Assembly (NCBI RefSeq): GCF_030269925.1
Contig: NC_085127.1
Coordinates: 12,097,501 to 12,161,500, forward strand
Reading direction: 5' to 3'
DNA: 64,000 nucleotides
From: Bombyx mori
Taxonomy: Eukaryota > Arthropoda > Insecta > Lepidoptera > Bombycidae
The position numbers and the translations under genes were made by a program. The notes under the pieces are model-generated. The model was not told the origin of the DNA, searched no databases, and saw only the letters and a list, made by a program, of their open reading frames with translations. Shown here in pieces: positions 53,195 through 63,074 of the stretch; the first letter of the stretch is position 1; each line of letters starts with the position of its first letter.

Positions 53195-53602
53195 TCAGAG
53201 TCGTCGTGGCCTAACGGATAAGACGTCCGGTGCATTCGTGCTGAGCGGTGCACCGGTGTTCGAATTGACGATTCACGAATCACGATTGATTTCCACGGTG
53301 AAGGAATAACGTCGTGTAATAAAAATGAAACCCGCAAAATTATAATTTGCATAATTACTGGTGGTAGGACCTGTTGTGAGTTCGCGCGGGTAGGTACCAC
53401 CGCCCTGCCTATTTCTGCCGTGAAGCAGTAATGCGTTTCGGTTTGAAGGGTGGGGTAGCCGTTGTAACTATACTCGAGACCTTAGAAATTATATCTCAAG
53501 GTGGGTGGCGCACTTACGTCGTAAATGTCTATGGGCTCCAGTAACCACTTAAGACCATGTGGGCTGTGAGCTCGTCCATCCATCTAAGCAATAAATAAAT
53601 AA
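53195..53602 (+). mobile_element. Bm1 SINE, nearly full length
   Basis: AGAGTCGTCGTGGCCTAACG, box B CCGGTGTTCGAATT, then a deletion of about 35 bp (CTCAGGCGGGTACC... missing) before GACGATTCACG. The remaining body ends ATCTAAGCAATAAATAAATA. Confidence 0.94.
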
Positions 53603-53702
53603 AATCTCAATTGCACAACTAGTAATGTATTAACAACTTCTGTCCTATCGTTCAAACCGGAAAACTCTAGTGCTTCGTTCTAGAAATAGGCAAAGCTTAA
53701 GG

Positions 53703-54225
53703 TCATTTAAGCTTTAGAATTCGTCTGCTATAAAGCAACAAAATAAATGAAATCAACATTTACATGTAAACAATATTTACAGTAAACACCCAAAGCTCTA
53801 CTTATAGGCCGATGCAAAAGCTTCGAAAAATGCTTAAATATCGCTCTATAAACATTCGTTAAGCTCGATTAAGCTGTTATTTATGAGATATATTTAATAC
53901 TCCAGAAAAAACATTATTAGTACAGGCTTGCAAATCCCTTTTTTGTCTTATATTCTTTTGTGAACAAAAGTATAATTGAATTTTTGTAAAAAGCAAATAA
54001 ATTCGAGTGAATTTTTTGGCTATCAGACGGGATATATCAGATAGTACTGGGCATTTTTTTTTAACATACGATGTAGTAAAAATTAAATGTTTGAATGATT
54101 TAATATAATAGATTCCATATCCACATTATACAAGCTATTCACAGTAGACCTAGAAGAACAGTGCTGCAGTGAGTCTATAGAAGGAATAGCTCTGTATCCC
54201 TCTTCGACGACTGGCGAATAAGATG
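53703..54225. other. Intergenic, no gene seen
   Basis: AT-rich; a short decayed Bm1-like piece (GTTCAAACCGGAAAAC, 53650-53670) lies just before. Confidence 0.45.
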
Positions 54226-54227
54226 AT

Positions 54228-54474
54228 AATTTTTTTTATTGCTTAATTTGTTGGACGAACTCACAGCCGACCTAACGTTAAGCAGTTACTGGAGCACATA
54301 GACATCTACAACGTAAATGCGCTACCCACCTTGAGATATGAGTTCTAAGGTCTCAGTAATGTTACAACGGCTGACCCACCCTTCAAACCGACACGGATTA
54401 CTGCTTCACGGCAGAAATAGGTGGGGTGGTGGTACCTACCCGTGCGGACCCACAAGAGGTCCTACCACCATTAG
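54228..54474 (-). mobile_element. Bm1 SINE, 5'-truncated
   Basis: TTTTTTTTATTGCTTAATTTG to AGGTCCTACCACCATTAG. Diverged in the GCACATAGACATC and ACACGGATTACTG parts. Confidence 0.92.
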
Positions 54475-55048
54475 TTCATTAAATTGCTAGTCTTGACTCA
54501 GGTAGTAGTCCGAGATATCACTACTAGGCCAATTACAGGCATCGAGCGAAGGCTTCTTCAAAACAGTTAGACTGGAATTTCATATGGACGAGCATAATTC
54601 ATATCGTAATTGTCTTATCCCGATTTATATTCATAAAAAATAGACGTCATTTGTTTCTGCCAAATATCCTCACAGAATAATTGTAAGCGAAGATTATCTA
54701 TAATGAAATGGGGATTGAAAACATACACATATTCGTGCTAGACAGATAAAAATAAGCACATCTAGACCGTAGATTCTGGAAATCGGACCCTAAATAGGGT
54801 CCTTACCTTGTCGAGCTCATCAGAGCCGCATGGTGGGTGCTAGAAATGATCTCTTAGAACACGTAGTTACAAGATATGGATGGCCTCTGCTTCAGCGTTA
54901 GCTGGGGTAGTGATAAATAAGGGCCATACGGTACAAAACACGGGGATAACACTTTGCAGAAGATATCTTCCAAAGTATATTTTAAATAAAATCTTGCTTG
55001 AGGTCACTTTCCACCAGCTAGGCGTCATAGCTTAGCAGACCAACGGTT
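54475..55048. other. Intergenic, no gene seen
   Basis: No ORF or known repeat. Confidence 0.45.
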
Positions 55049-55200
55049 CGTTTTTTTTTGCAAAGACAATTTGTCCGGACTAGGATGGGCCGACGAACCC
55101 AAGAAGGGCTAGGAGGGGAAAAGTTTGCTAACACCTAATCACGACCCACAGGGAAGATTTGGCGATAAACCCAACGGGCTGTGCCAAGAGCAAAACCGGC
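55049..55200 (-). mobile_element. Possible retroelement 3' end, unidentified
   Basis: A T-run (55051-55060) followed by GC-rich sequence (GTCCGGACTAGGATGGGCCG ... GGGCTGTGCCAAGAGCAAAA) has the look of a 5'-truncated LINE end in reverse. No protein module or second copy is seen. Confidence 0.35.
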
Positions 55201-56866
55201 CCGGATAATAATTTCTACATATGGAAGATTTCCTTGAAAATCTCGTTGACGCAATTCACGTCGTTGTCAAACATCTTATATTAAATGACAGCTAGAATAA
55301 CTAAATCCGTTTTCTCCGAACTCCTCCCGCAGATTACCTTGTGATGTGTATGTACCCTGGAAGCTATGAGTTAATACGCCCACATACAAACGAATTTCTT
55401 CGATTTTGTAACAATAATATACTACATAATATTTGTCCTACTTTTTCTATTTATTATGTTCACACAACTGGATAAAATCTACATAACCATTGAACTTATT
55501 TAGAAAAAAATATATAGATTATAGACTTCACCCTTTCGGGTGTGAACACAACTTGCCTAAGAGCGGTTGTGAATAAGATAACAATATCGATTGACAATAT
55601 AAATTTTTTTTGAATGTGTAAATATATAGGTACCTTTCTGTTCCACTTTCTCTCGCACGATTTTTTTCTATCTCTTTCTGTTTCTGGTGATAAGGAAGGC
55701 GTTGTAAAATCTAGGATGTATTCTACTAATAGTCCGTATTTAACCTAATATCCTTATTGTTAAAAGGTGCGTAAGAAAATTAAACAAAAAATGGGTTTCA
55801 CTAAGCCTCTGTATATAACACGCGTTTTGTATTAGCATTCGGTGACAGGTGCTAGGTACCGCCATCGACGCTCGTGTGACGCTTGACGTTTCGCCGCCAC
55901 GTCAACTTTATACAGGCCGTTGTTTTTTATGTAACCTTTTTATTACAGTGCCATTTTCGTTTTTATTGTACGTTCGAGCGGTTTCCGCGCTTTCGCGAGT
56001 TCTGTGTTTTTATTTGATTGCGATTTTAGGATGATTGCTTGTTAAATGCGGTACGGGTGAAAGGTGGGATAAGATGCCTTTTATTGGTTATTCCGGGGAA
56101 ACGTGTTTTCATATCGTATAGTTGTGGTTTAACACATTATTATTTATTTATCCAGTTATAATAAATACCGGCAACATAAAATAAAGGATTTACAGATTTT
56201 ATATCGATACAGTAATACAGGGTGCTATTTTTTTGATTCAGTACGAGTAATTTAAAAGATTTCTTGTTTTATAGATATAATGTAACTGATCAGTGATAAA
56301 ATAAGTTAGGGGATAAAATTTGTACCAAAGAATGAAATATACGATACTAAAAGACAATCTGGTCCTTTTTTTTGTCCGAATAAGTACATATTATTGTTTA
56401 AATATAGTAAAATATTTATACTATTTGGCTTTGTAGTGATTGTTAAGATAATTATTAATAGCGTTTCTAATTTTAAAGATTTAATTTTGAATCTAAGAGA
56501 TCGGCGTGATCATAGAAGTCGTGGTTCTTTTGTAAAGTTCTTTATGAAAAAGTTTCATCACTGAATAATTAAGCTTGCATCGCTTCAAGCTGGATGTGTT
56601 AGGAGTATTTTTGCCATCTACACCAAAAAAAAAAATACATTTCAAAACGCTCAACATAGAAGTTAACCCCAACTTTTTGGCTTTCTGAATTTGAGGATTA
56701 TTTGATATTTTCTCGCACTAGTAGTTAAGGAGAGAGAAAGATCAACTACATATATTTTTTTATTGGTATTGATTATTGAGTAACATTTTATTATATATAT
56801 ATATGTGGTATGGTATGGCGAAATCTAGTGGATATTTAGGTAAACATCAAACCCATTATCAAAATC
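55201..56866. other. Intergenic; a TATA-like site but no gene supported
   Basis: TATATAA at 55812-55818 is followed by a GC-richer stretch with the inverted pair TTGACG...CGTCAA (55883-55906) and an acceptor-like CCTTTTTATTACAG (55937-55950). No ATG-initiated frame uses them. Confidence 0.35.
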
Positions 56867-56867
56867 A

Positions 56868-57121
56868 TTACTGGTGGTAGGACCTCTTGTGAGTCCGCAC
56901 GGGTAGGTACCACCGCCCCGCCTATTTCTGCCGTGAAGCAGTAATGCGCTTCGGTTTGAAGGGTGGGGCAGCCGTCGTAACAACCTATTAAGTATACTGA
57001 GACCTTAGAACTTATATCTCAAGGTGGGTGACGCATTTAAGTCGTAGATGGCTATGGGCTCCAGTAACCACTTAACACCAGGTGGGCTGTGAGCTCGTCC
57101 ACCCATCTAAGAAAAAAAAAA
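56868..57121 (+). mobile_element. Bm1 SINE, 5'-truncated
   Basis: ATTACTGGTGGTAGGACCTC to CACCCATCTAAGAAAAAAAAA. It has an extra ACAACCTATTA inserted after CAGCCGTCGTA. Confidence 0.93.
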
Positions 57122-57266
57122 CCTTTTTTTTTTCAAAAAATACTATTCGTAATGTGCAGGACGAAATAGGGTTTTTTTATAGTTTAAGAAACAAATAGAT
57201 TTAATTTAACCGTTAATAAGTGATTACGTAATAAATGTATAATCTTAAGTTATTTTATAGTCAATA

Positions 57267-57440
57267 TGTTAGTGTATCAGATCAGAGAATGTAAATAGAC
57301 CAATAGGAACGATTTGTGGATCGCTTTCACTACGGTAACATACAGATCAAGGGACCCTCCAAAAGTGGCGCGTCGATAGCGCGTCGAGAGATGGGGTACT
57401 GAAATAAATATAAAAGGATGGCCATTTATAGGCAAAAACA
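57267..57440 (+). mobile_element. LTR-like unit, left part (U3 with TATA/Inr)
   Basis: Starts TGTTAGTGTATCAG. It contains GACCAATAGG (CCAAT type, 57299-57308), the near-direct repeat CGCGTCGATAGCGCGTCGAGAG and TATAAAAG (57409-57416). It stops at GGCAAAAACA where the 5.18 kb LINE begins. With the LINE removed, TATAAAAG lies 31 bp before ACAGTT, an insect initiator, so it reads as a U3/R promoter. The right part is 62633-62955. Confidence 0.45.
57409..57416 (+). promoter_or_regulatory. TATA box of the LTR-like promoter
   Basis: TATAAAAG. The A of the reconstituted ACAGTT initiator falls at +32 from its first T, the normal TATA-to-start distance. Confidence 0.55.
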
Positions 57441-57969
57441 CACAGTTCCGATCGCAACGCTGTTGAGCCCGGACGCGTTTTCCTGAAAAATTGTCGCTGC
57501 TGTCGCGATTGTGTGTCTAGTTTGCACGACATCGTCGTTGTCGCTTTGATCGCGACTTTGTTTTGCATTCCGGACGCTCTGTCGCTGGCATCGCGACCTT
57601 GAATCAGGAAAGCGTATTTCGAGTTCGTAGTTCTGCAATCGAAAACGACAAATTCATATTATCACCAAAACATCCAATTCATTGTCATTATTATTTTTAT
57701 TTATCTATCATTTTAAAAAACAGTCTCTTTCGAGACTAACCCCCACTGCGATCACCGCTTGTTGTGGCACTCACAACCCAGTGGGGCCCCACCTTCCCAA
57801 ACTCTCCACCCCAATCCCAGCTGACTGCCGTTTTCACGGCATAGGCATCCCCCCCTGCAAATCACTGCTGGCAAGTACAGCGCAGGGGGTTTAAACTCCC
57901 ACTCAGGGGACTCGCCTTTCGGCGAGTCGCTTTAAGTCCCGGGGACGCCCCCCCCGGGCAAAAACCAAA
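57441..57969 (+). mobile_element. 5' UTR of the 5.18 kb LINE
   Basis: Begins CACAGTTCCGATCGCAACGC, which includes an initiator-like CAGTTC, as expected for the internal promoter of Jockey elements. CG-rich repeats of TCGCGA/ATCGCGAC words occur at 57500-57600. A perfect stem, GACTCGCC-TTTC-GGCGAGTC (57909-57928), stands 41 bp before the ORF1 ATG. Promoter activity is inferred. Confidence 0.6.
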
Positions 57970-59505
57970 ATGAACACGAACAGCGCGCTATTCGCGCAGT
58001 TCGTGCAATTAATATGCCCGGACATTATGTCCCGTTTTGAGGCCTACAAGGCCACGCTAGAATCGAACCCCGATGGTTCGTCCGCCGCCGCCGCGATTAT
58101 CATCCGCGACTCGCCGTTATCGCCTCCCGCGCCGGCACTCCGCGACTCGCCGATGTCGCCCCCCACCCCCGCGCCCGCGTCGATCGCGTCTTGCGCGGCA
58201 TCGAGCTCCGGCTCCGACTCCGAGTCGGAGATGGAGTTCGAGTCGGCCGCCAGCCCCGAACCCGGAACCTCCGATGGGTTCAAAACCGTCACGCGCGGAA
58301 AGAAACGCGCCCGCGCCGTGGAACCGTCCGCGGCGCCAAAACAACCCAAGGCCGCGAACGCGTCGCGGCCTAAAGTCGTGGTCTCACCCGACTCCCCTCG
58401 CCGCGCAACCCCGTCGCCGCGACCCCAACCCGCGTCCGTCCGCAAAATTCCCGCGCCGCCGCCGGTAATTTTACAAGATAAGACCGCGTGGGATCGCGTA
58501 TCCCGTGCCTGTAAGGCACAAAACGTCAACGTCATCCATGCGCGTAACATCGCGCACGGCATACAGATAAAAACGGCCTCACCGGACGACCACAGGGCGC
58601 TGACAGCCCACCTCCGAAAGGAACGCATAAGCTTCCACACTTATGCGCTCCAGGAGGATCGCGAGCTCCGCGTAGTAATACGCGGAGTACCGAAGGAGCT
58701 CGACGTCGAGCTGGTCAAGGAGGACCTCATCGGGTAGGCGTACCCGATTGTAAGCGTGCACCGAATGCACAGCGGGCGCGACAAATTCGCGTATAATATG
58801 GTTCTCGTCGCGTTGGAACCAACCGCCGAAGGCAAACGGATTGCCTCAAGCCTCCGCACCGTTTGCGGCTTATCCGGGGTCACCGTCGAGGCCCCATATA
58901 GAAAAGGCACTCCCGGGCAGTGCCACTGCTGCCAGCTTTACGGCCACTCCGCGCGCAACTGCCACGCGCGTCCACGGTGCGTAAAGTGCCTCGGTGACCA
59001 CGCGACAGCCGACTGTTCGCGGGTCAAAGAGACCGCAACCGAACCTCCGAGCTGTGTGCTCTGCCAGAAGCAGGGCCACACAGCCAACTACCGCGGATGC
59101 CCCAAGGCCCCGCGGAAGCGTCTGGCCAACGCGCCTCCAAAAACCGTCGGCCCAAAGACTTCGGCGCCCCGTGCGCCGAAGCCTGCCTTCGTGCCGGCAC
59201 CGGTGCCCACCGTCTCCGCGTGGGCAAAACCGCTGCCGCTCACGCTGGCAGGGAAACCACCGGCACCCCAGCCCCTGCTCGCGCCGCGCCCCGCCCACGC
59301 GCCCGGTCCCGCGCCTCGCCCCGGCCCCGCCCGGCCAGCCGTTAACGACTTTTCAATCGTGCGTGATTATATCGCCGCGATAAATATAGATCGCATGCGC
59401 TCGTTCGCCGACGCCATGCGCAGGGCAGTCACGGCCGATGACCGCCTATACGCGACGTTCGACCATATGGACGTCATCGAGTCCGTCCAGCGTACGCTGG
59501 CTTGA
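57970..59505 (+). pseudogene. ORF1 of the 5.18 kb LINE: zinc-knuckle RNP protein, one in-frame UAG
   Basis: A single reading frame runs from ATG 57970 to TGA 59503-59505 (511 codons), interrupted only by TAG at 58735-58737 (codon 256). The N-terminal half is Ala/Pro/Ser-rich and acidic then basic (SGSDSESEMEFES, RGKKRARAVEP). Around codons 225-290 is the PRE_C2HC-like region (LRVVIRGVPKELDVELVKED on one side of the stop, YPIVSVHRMHSGRDK on the other). Three CCHC-type knuckles follow (CHCCQLYGHSARNCH, CVKCLGDHATADC, CVLCQKQGHTANYRGC), then a Pro/Ala-rich linker and a short helical C-terminus. The protein would coat the RNA. The codon bias and frame are kept on both sides, so the stop is a recent point mutation or is read through. 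Confidence 0.92.
58735..58737 (+). other. In-frame TAG splitting ORF1
   Basis: GGG TAG GCG TAC lies in the middle of the conserved PRE_C2HC-like region, before the zinc knuckles. Termination here would remove all RNA-binding knuckles. The context has no obvious readthrough signal (CAA TTA type). Confidence 0.9.
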
Positions 59506-59519
59506 TTACCGGTAATCAA
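59502..59519 (+). promoter_or_regulatory. 18-bp perfect palindrome joining ORF1 stop to ORF2 start
   Basis: TTGATTACCGGTAATCAA covers the ORF1 stop TGA (59503-59505), the 13-bp spacer and the first base of the ORF2 ATG (59519). In RNA it could fold into a hairpin, though a perfect palindrome has little loop unless the centre opens, or it could dimerise. A role in termination-reinitiation is an inference. Confidence 0.6.
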
Positions 59520-62407
59520 TGGCCAACAACGGTAGGGAAAAACCGCGTTCCTTAAAGTTAGCATTTTATAATGCTAACGGACTCGCGCGTCAGCGCGATC
59601 AAGTATATGAGTTTCTCCGTGACAATCTCATCGACATCCTTCTGGTGCAGGAGACCTTCCTAAAGCCCTCGCGTCGCGACCCCAAAGTCGCGAATTACGT
59701 CATGGTTAGGAATGACAGACTCTCCGCCCGCAAGGGCGGGACTGTCATTTACTATAGGAGGGCCCTGCACTGCGTCCCTCTCGATACTCCCTCGCTCTTA
59801 CATATCGAGGCGTCAGTGTGCCGCATCGCGCTGACGGGACACCAGCCGATCGTCATCGCATCCATTTATCTCCCCCCTGACAAACCCCTCCTGAGCAGTG
59901 ACCTCGAGACACTGCTCGGTATGGGGGACGCGGTCATCCTGGCAGGCGATTTAAATTGCCACCACACTAGGTGGAACTGCCATCGCACGAATGTGAACGG
60001 TAGGCGTCTCGACGCGTTCATAGACGACCTCACATTCGAAATATTCAACCCCCCGACCCCCACGTACTATCCGTACAACGCCGCGCGTCGTCCGAGCACA
60101 ATAGATCTGGCACTGCTGAGGAACGTAACTCTGCGCTTACGCTCCATCGAGGCAATGTCAGAACTCGACTCAGACCACCGACCTGTCGTCATGCAGCTCG
60201 GTCGCCCACTCAACCGCGAACCAGATACGAGGACCATGGTGGATTGGAAGAAGCTGGGCACGTGCTTAGCTGACACCGCTCCACCAATCCTCCCTTGCGG
60301 CCCGGATTCAACTCCATCCCCCGAGGATACCGTCGAATCCATAAACATCTTCACTGATCACGTCTCGACGGCGATCATAAGATCCTCGAAACAAGTCGAT
60401 GTGGAGGACTGCTTCCACCGCATCAGACTTTCCCCCGATCTTAGGGACCTCGTTAGAATTAGAAACGCGGCAATCCGGGCCTACGATCGATATCCCACGG
60501 ATTCAAACCGGACTCGGATGCGTCGCTTACAGCGGGAGGTCAGATCCCGCTTAAGCGACGCCCGAAACGAAAACTGGGATAGTTATTTAGAAGAACTCGC
60601 GCCCACTCACCAAGCATACTGGCAACTAGCTAGGACCCTCAAGTCCGAAACTATAGCCACTATGCCGCCTCTCGTACGCCCCTCAGGCCAATCACCGGCT
60701 TACGATGACGATGACAAGGCAGAGTTGCTGGCCGATGCACTGCAAGAGCAGTGCACCACCAGCACTCAACACGCGGACCCCGAACACACCGAGTTCGTCG
60801 ACAGGGAGGTCGAGCGCAGAGCTTCCCTGCCGCCCTCGGACGCGTTACCCCCCATTACCACTTCCGAGGTCAAGGAGGCGATCGATAGCCTACAACCACG
60901 GAAAGTTCCCGGCTCCGACGGCATCCGCAACCGCGCGCTTAAACTGTTACCAGCCCAACTGATAACGATGTTGGCCACCATATTAAATGCTGCTATGACG
61001 AACTGCATCTTTCCCGCGGCGTGGAAAGAAGCGGACGTTATCGGCATACACAAGCCGGGCAAACCGAAGAACGAAACCGCGAGTTACCGCCCCATCAGTC
61101 TCCTCCCGGCGATAGGCAAACTATACGAACGGCTCCTTCGTAAACGCCTCTGGGACTTCGTATCCGCGAATAAAATTCTTATAGACGAGCAGTTTGGATT
61201 CCGCGCCAGACACTCGTGCGTCCATCAAGTGCACCGCCTCACGGAGCACATCTTACTAGGGCTGAACAGGCGGAAACCCATTCCGACAGGAGCCCTCTTC
61301 TTCGATATAGCGAAGGCGTTCGACAAAGTCTGGCACAACGGTTTGATATACAAACTGTATAACATGGGAGTGCCAGACAGACTCGTGCTCATCATACGAG
61401 ATTACTTGTCGAACCGTTCGTTCCGATATCGAGTCGAGGGAACGCGTTCCCGGCCCCGTCACGTCACAGCCGGAGTCCCGCAAAGCTCCGCCCTCTCCCC
61501 GTTACTATTCAGTTTGTATATCAACGATATACCCCGGTCTCCGGAGACCCATCTGGCGCTCTTCGCCGATGACACCGCCATCTACTACTCGTGTAGGAAG
61601 AAGGCGTTGCTTCATCGACGACTTCAGACCGCAGCTACCACCATGGGACAGTGGTTCCGGAAGTGGCGCATCGACATTAACCCCACGAAAAGCACAGCGG
61701 TGCTCTTCAAAAGGGGTCGCCCTCCGAACACCACGCTGAGCATCCCTCTCCCGACTAGGCGCGTCAACACCCCCGCCCCCGCCGTTCGCCCAATCACGAT
61801 GTTCGACCAGCCCATACCGTGGGCCCCGAAGGTCAAATATTTAGGCGTCACCCTCGACAGTAGGATGACATTCCGCCCCCACATCAAGACGGTACGCGAT
61901 CGTGCCGCCTTCATCCTAGGACGTCTCTACCCGATGATATGTAGGCGAAGTAAAATGTCCCTTAGAAATAAGGTGACACTCTACAAAACTTGCATACGCC
62001 CCGTCATGACCTATGCAAGTGTAGTGTTCGCTCACGCGGCCCGCATACACTTAAAATCCTTTCAAATCATTCAATCCCGTTTTTGCAGGATAGCCGTCGG
62101 AGCCCCGTGGTTCGTCAGGAATGTCAACCTCCATGACGACCTGGACTTAGAGTCCATCAGTAAGTATCTGCAGTCGGCGTCCATGCGCCACTTCGATAAA
62201 GCGGCACGACACGAGAACCCTCTCATCGTGGCCGCCGGTAACTACATTCCCGATCCTGCGGACAGAATGGAAAGCAGTCGACGTCGCCCAAAACACGTCA
62301 TCTCGGATCCTCCCGATCCACTAACGGTGCTTTTAGGTACTTCAAGCACCGGTCACCGTTCTCGTCGAACCCGTCGCTTGCGACGAAGGGCTCGACGAGT
62401 AAATTAA
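59519..62407 (+). CDS. ORF2 of the 5.18 kb LINE: intact endonuclease-reverse transcriptase (962 aa)
   Basis: The protein nicks chromosomal DNA and primes reverse transcription of its RNA there. The APE-type endonuclease spans residues 10-230: FYNANG (about 17-22), the metal-binding Glu45 in LVQETF, AGDLNCHH (Asp144, Asn146) and the final SDH (219-220 Asp-His). The RT spans about 440-790: motif 1 KPGKPKNETASYRPISLLP (512-530), FGFRARHSC, motif A FFDIAKAFDKVWH (Asp596), motif B GVPQSSALSPLLF (652-664) and motif C LFADDTAIYY (Asp684, Asp685). The thumb has KYLGVTLDSRMTFR; the Arg-rich C-terminus ends RRLRRRARRVN. Motif B has Ser where Gly is common (GVPQG). No stop or frameshift is present; length and order are normal for Jockey elements. 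It starts 13 bp after the ORF1 stop and is probably expressed by reinitiation. Confidence 0.95.
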   Translation: MANNGREKPRSLKLAFYNANGLARQRDQVYEFLRDNLIDILLVQETFLKPSRRDPKVANYVMVRNDRLSARKGGTVIYYRRALHCVPLDTPSLLHIEASVCRIALTGHQPIVIASIYLPPDKPLLSSDLETLLGMGDAVILAGDLNCHHTRWNCHRTNVNGRRLDAFIDDLTFEIFNPPTPTYYPYNAARRPSTIDLALLRNVTLRLRSIEAMSELDSDHRPVVMQLGRPLNREPDTRTMVDWKKLGTCLADTAPPILPCGPDSTPSPEDTVESINIFTDHVSTAIIRSSKQVDVEDCFHRIRLSPDLRDLVRIRNAAIRAYDRYPTDSNRTRMRRLQREVRSRLSDARNENWDSYLEELAPTHQAYWQLARTLKSETIATMPPLVRPSGQSPAYDDDDKAELLADALQEQCTTSTQHADPEHTEFVDREVERRASLPPSDALPPITTSEVKEAIDSLQPRKVPGSDGIRNRALKLLPAQLITMLATILNAAMTNCIFPAAWKEADVIGIHKPGKPKNETASYRPISLLPAIGKLYERLLRKRLWDFVSANKILIDEQFGFRARHSCVHQVHRLTEHILLGLNRRKPIPTGALFFDIAKAFDKVWHNGLIYKLYNMGVPDRLVLIIRDYLSNRSFRYRVEGTRSRPRHVTAGVPQSSALSPLLFSLYINDIPRSPETHLALFADDTAIYYSCRKKALLHRRLQTAATTMGQWFRKWRIDINPTKSTAVLFKRGRPPNTTLSIPLPTRRVNTPAPAVRPITMFDQPIPWAPKVKYLGVTLDSRMTFRPHIKTVRDRAAFILGRLYPMICRRSKMSLRNKVTLYKTCIRPVMTYASVVFAHAARIHLKSFQIIQSRFCRIAVGAPWFVRNVNLHDDLDLESISKYLQSASMRHFDKAARHENPLIVAAGNYIPDPADRMESSRRRPKHVISDPPDPLTVLLGTSSTGHRSRRTRRLRRRARRVN

Positions 62408-62622
62408 CTCTCAGACACAGCCCACTGAGTTTCTCGCTGGATCTTCTCAGTGGGTCGCGTTTCCGATCCGGTGGTAGATTCTGCGAAGCACGACTCTTGC
62501 TAGGGTTCGTGTTAGCAACATCGTCAGGTGAGCCCCGTGAGCTCACCTACTAAAGTTAGGGTTACGCTGACATAGCCGCTAGGGCTATCAGCTTAGGTAG
62601 GAAAAAAAAAAAAAAAAAAAAA
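62408..62622 (+). mobile_element. 3' UTR and poly(A) of the 5.18 kb LINE
   Basis: ACTCTCAGACACAGCCCACT, CTTCTCAGTGGGTCGCGTTT, GGTAGATTCTGCGAAGCACG, GCTATCAGCTTAGGTAGG and about 21 A. The ACTGAGTTTC...CAGTGGG part and the CCGCTAGGGCTATCAGC part can each form short stems. The same UTR marks the truncated relatives. Confidence 0.9.
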
Positions 62623-62632
62623 GGCAAAAACA

Positions 62633-62955
62633 GTTCCCAGTGAATCTTCGACAAAGAACCATCAGCAAGATAGAAACAGTTCTCAGCAGATCATCAAGAC
62701 AGAAACAGTTCTCAGAAGCTCTCCGACAAAGAAACATCAGCAAGACAGAAACAGTTACCAGCAGTTCTCCGATAGTACAGTTACCACCAGTGAATCAGCT
62801 ACCAGTGAACCAGACAATTACCTATGAAACCTCGCTACAGAAGCCGATACCCATCGAAAGAAACAGCCGTCTTCTACCAGCGCACAAACAGACAGCAAAA
62901 ACCATTATTACACGACTCGGAAACAGCCATACAGACCGGGTCGTGTACACGTAAC
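62633..62955 (+). mobile_element. LTR-like unit, right part, with imperfect internal repeats
   Basis: Continues 57267-57440 after the LINE. It begins GTTCCCAGTGAATC and repeats AAACAGTTCTCAG four times with spacers such as GACAAAGAAACATCAGCAAG, and ends TACACGTAACA, the inverse of the TGTTAGTGT start. The 104-codon frame (62640-62954) is continuous through the repeats but has no known domain. Possible reading: R-U5 of a solo LTR. A 5-bp target duplication directly outside TGTTA...TAACA was not found. Confidence 0.4.
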
Positions 62956-63074
62956 ATCGTTATGTCAATTTTATTTCCAACATTTATATTTTCTTATTTT
63001 AAAATAAAACTAGTGTGCCAGGGTGAATTTAGAAAAAAGTACCGATCTTCCCACTTACATTCCACCTAAGGGAA

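Larger units (their letters stand above)
57441..62622 (+). mobile_element. Full-length Jockey-clade LINE (BMC1/L1Bm-like), 5.18 kb, with TSD
   Basis: GGCAAAAACA occurs at 57431-57440 and at 62623-62632, a 10-bp target-site duplication. Between them lie a 529-bp 5' UTR, ORF1, ORF2, a 3' UTR of about 195 bp and a poly(A) of about 21. The length and layout agree with what I know of silkworm BMC1/L1Bm (about 5.1 kb, A-tailed); the name is an inference. Three 5'-truncated relatives sit at 7862, 30690 and 46905, all in the same orientation. The long A-tail and the exact duplication indicate a young insertion. Confidence 0.92.

Noticed and set aside
55812..56034. Gene with TATA box and 61-residue ORF
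   Set aside because: The frame begins without an ATG and the acceptor-like site has no matching donor; no support beyond the TATA word.
58044..58640. 198-residue minus-strand ORF
   Set aside because: Antisense shadow of the GC-rich LINE ORF1; no independent signals.
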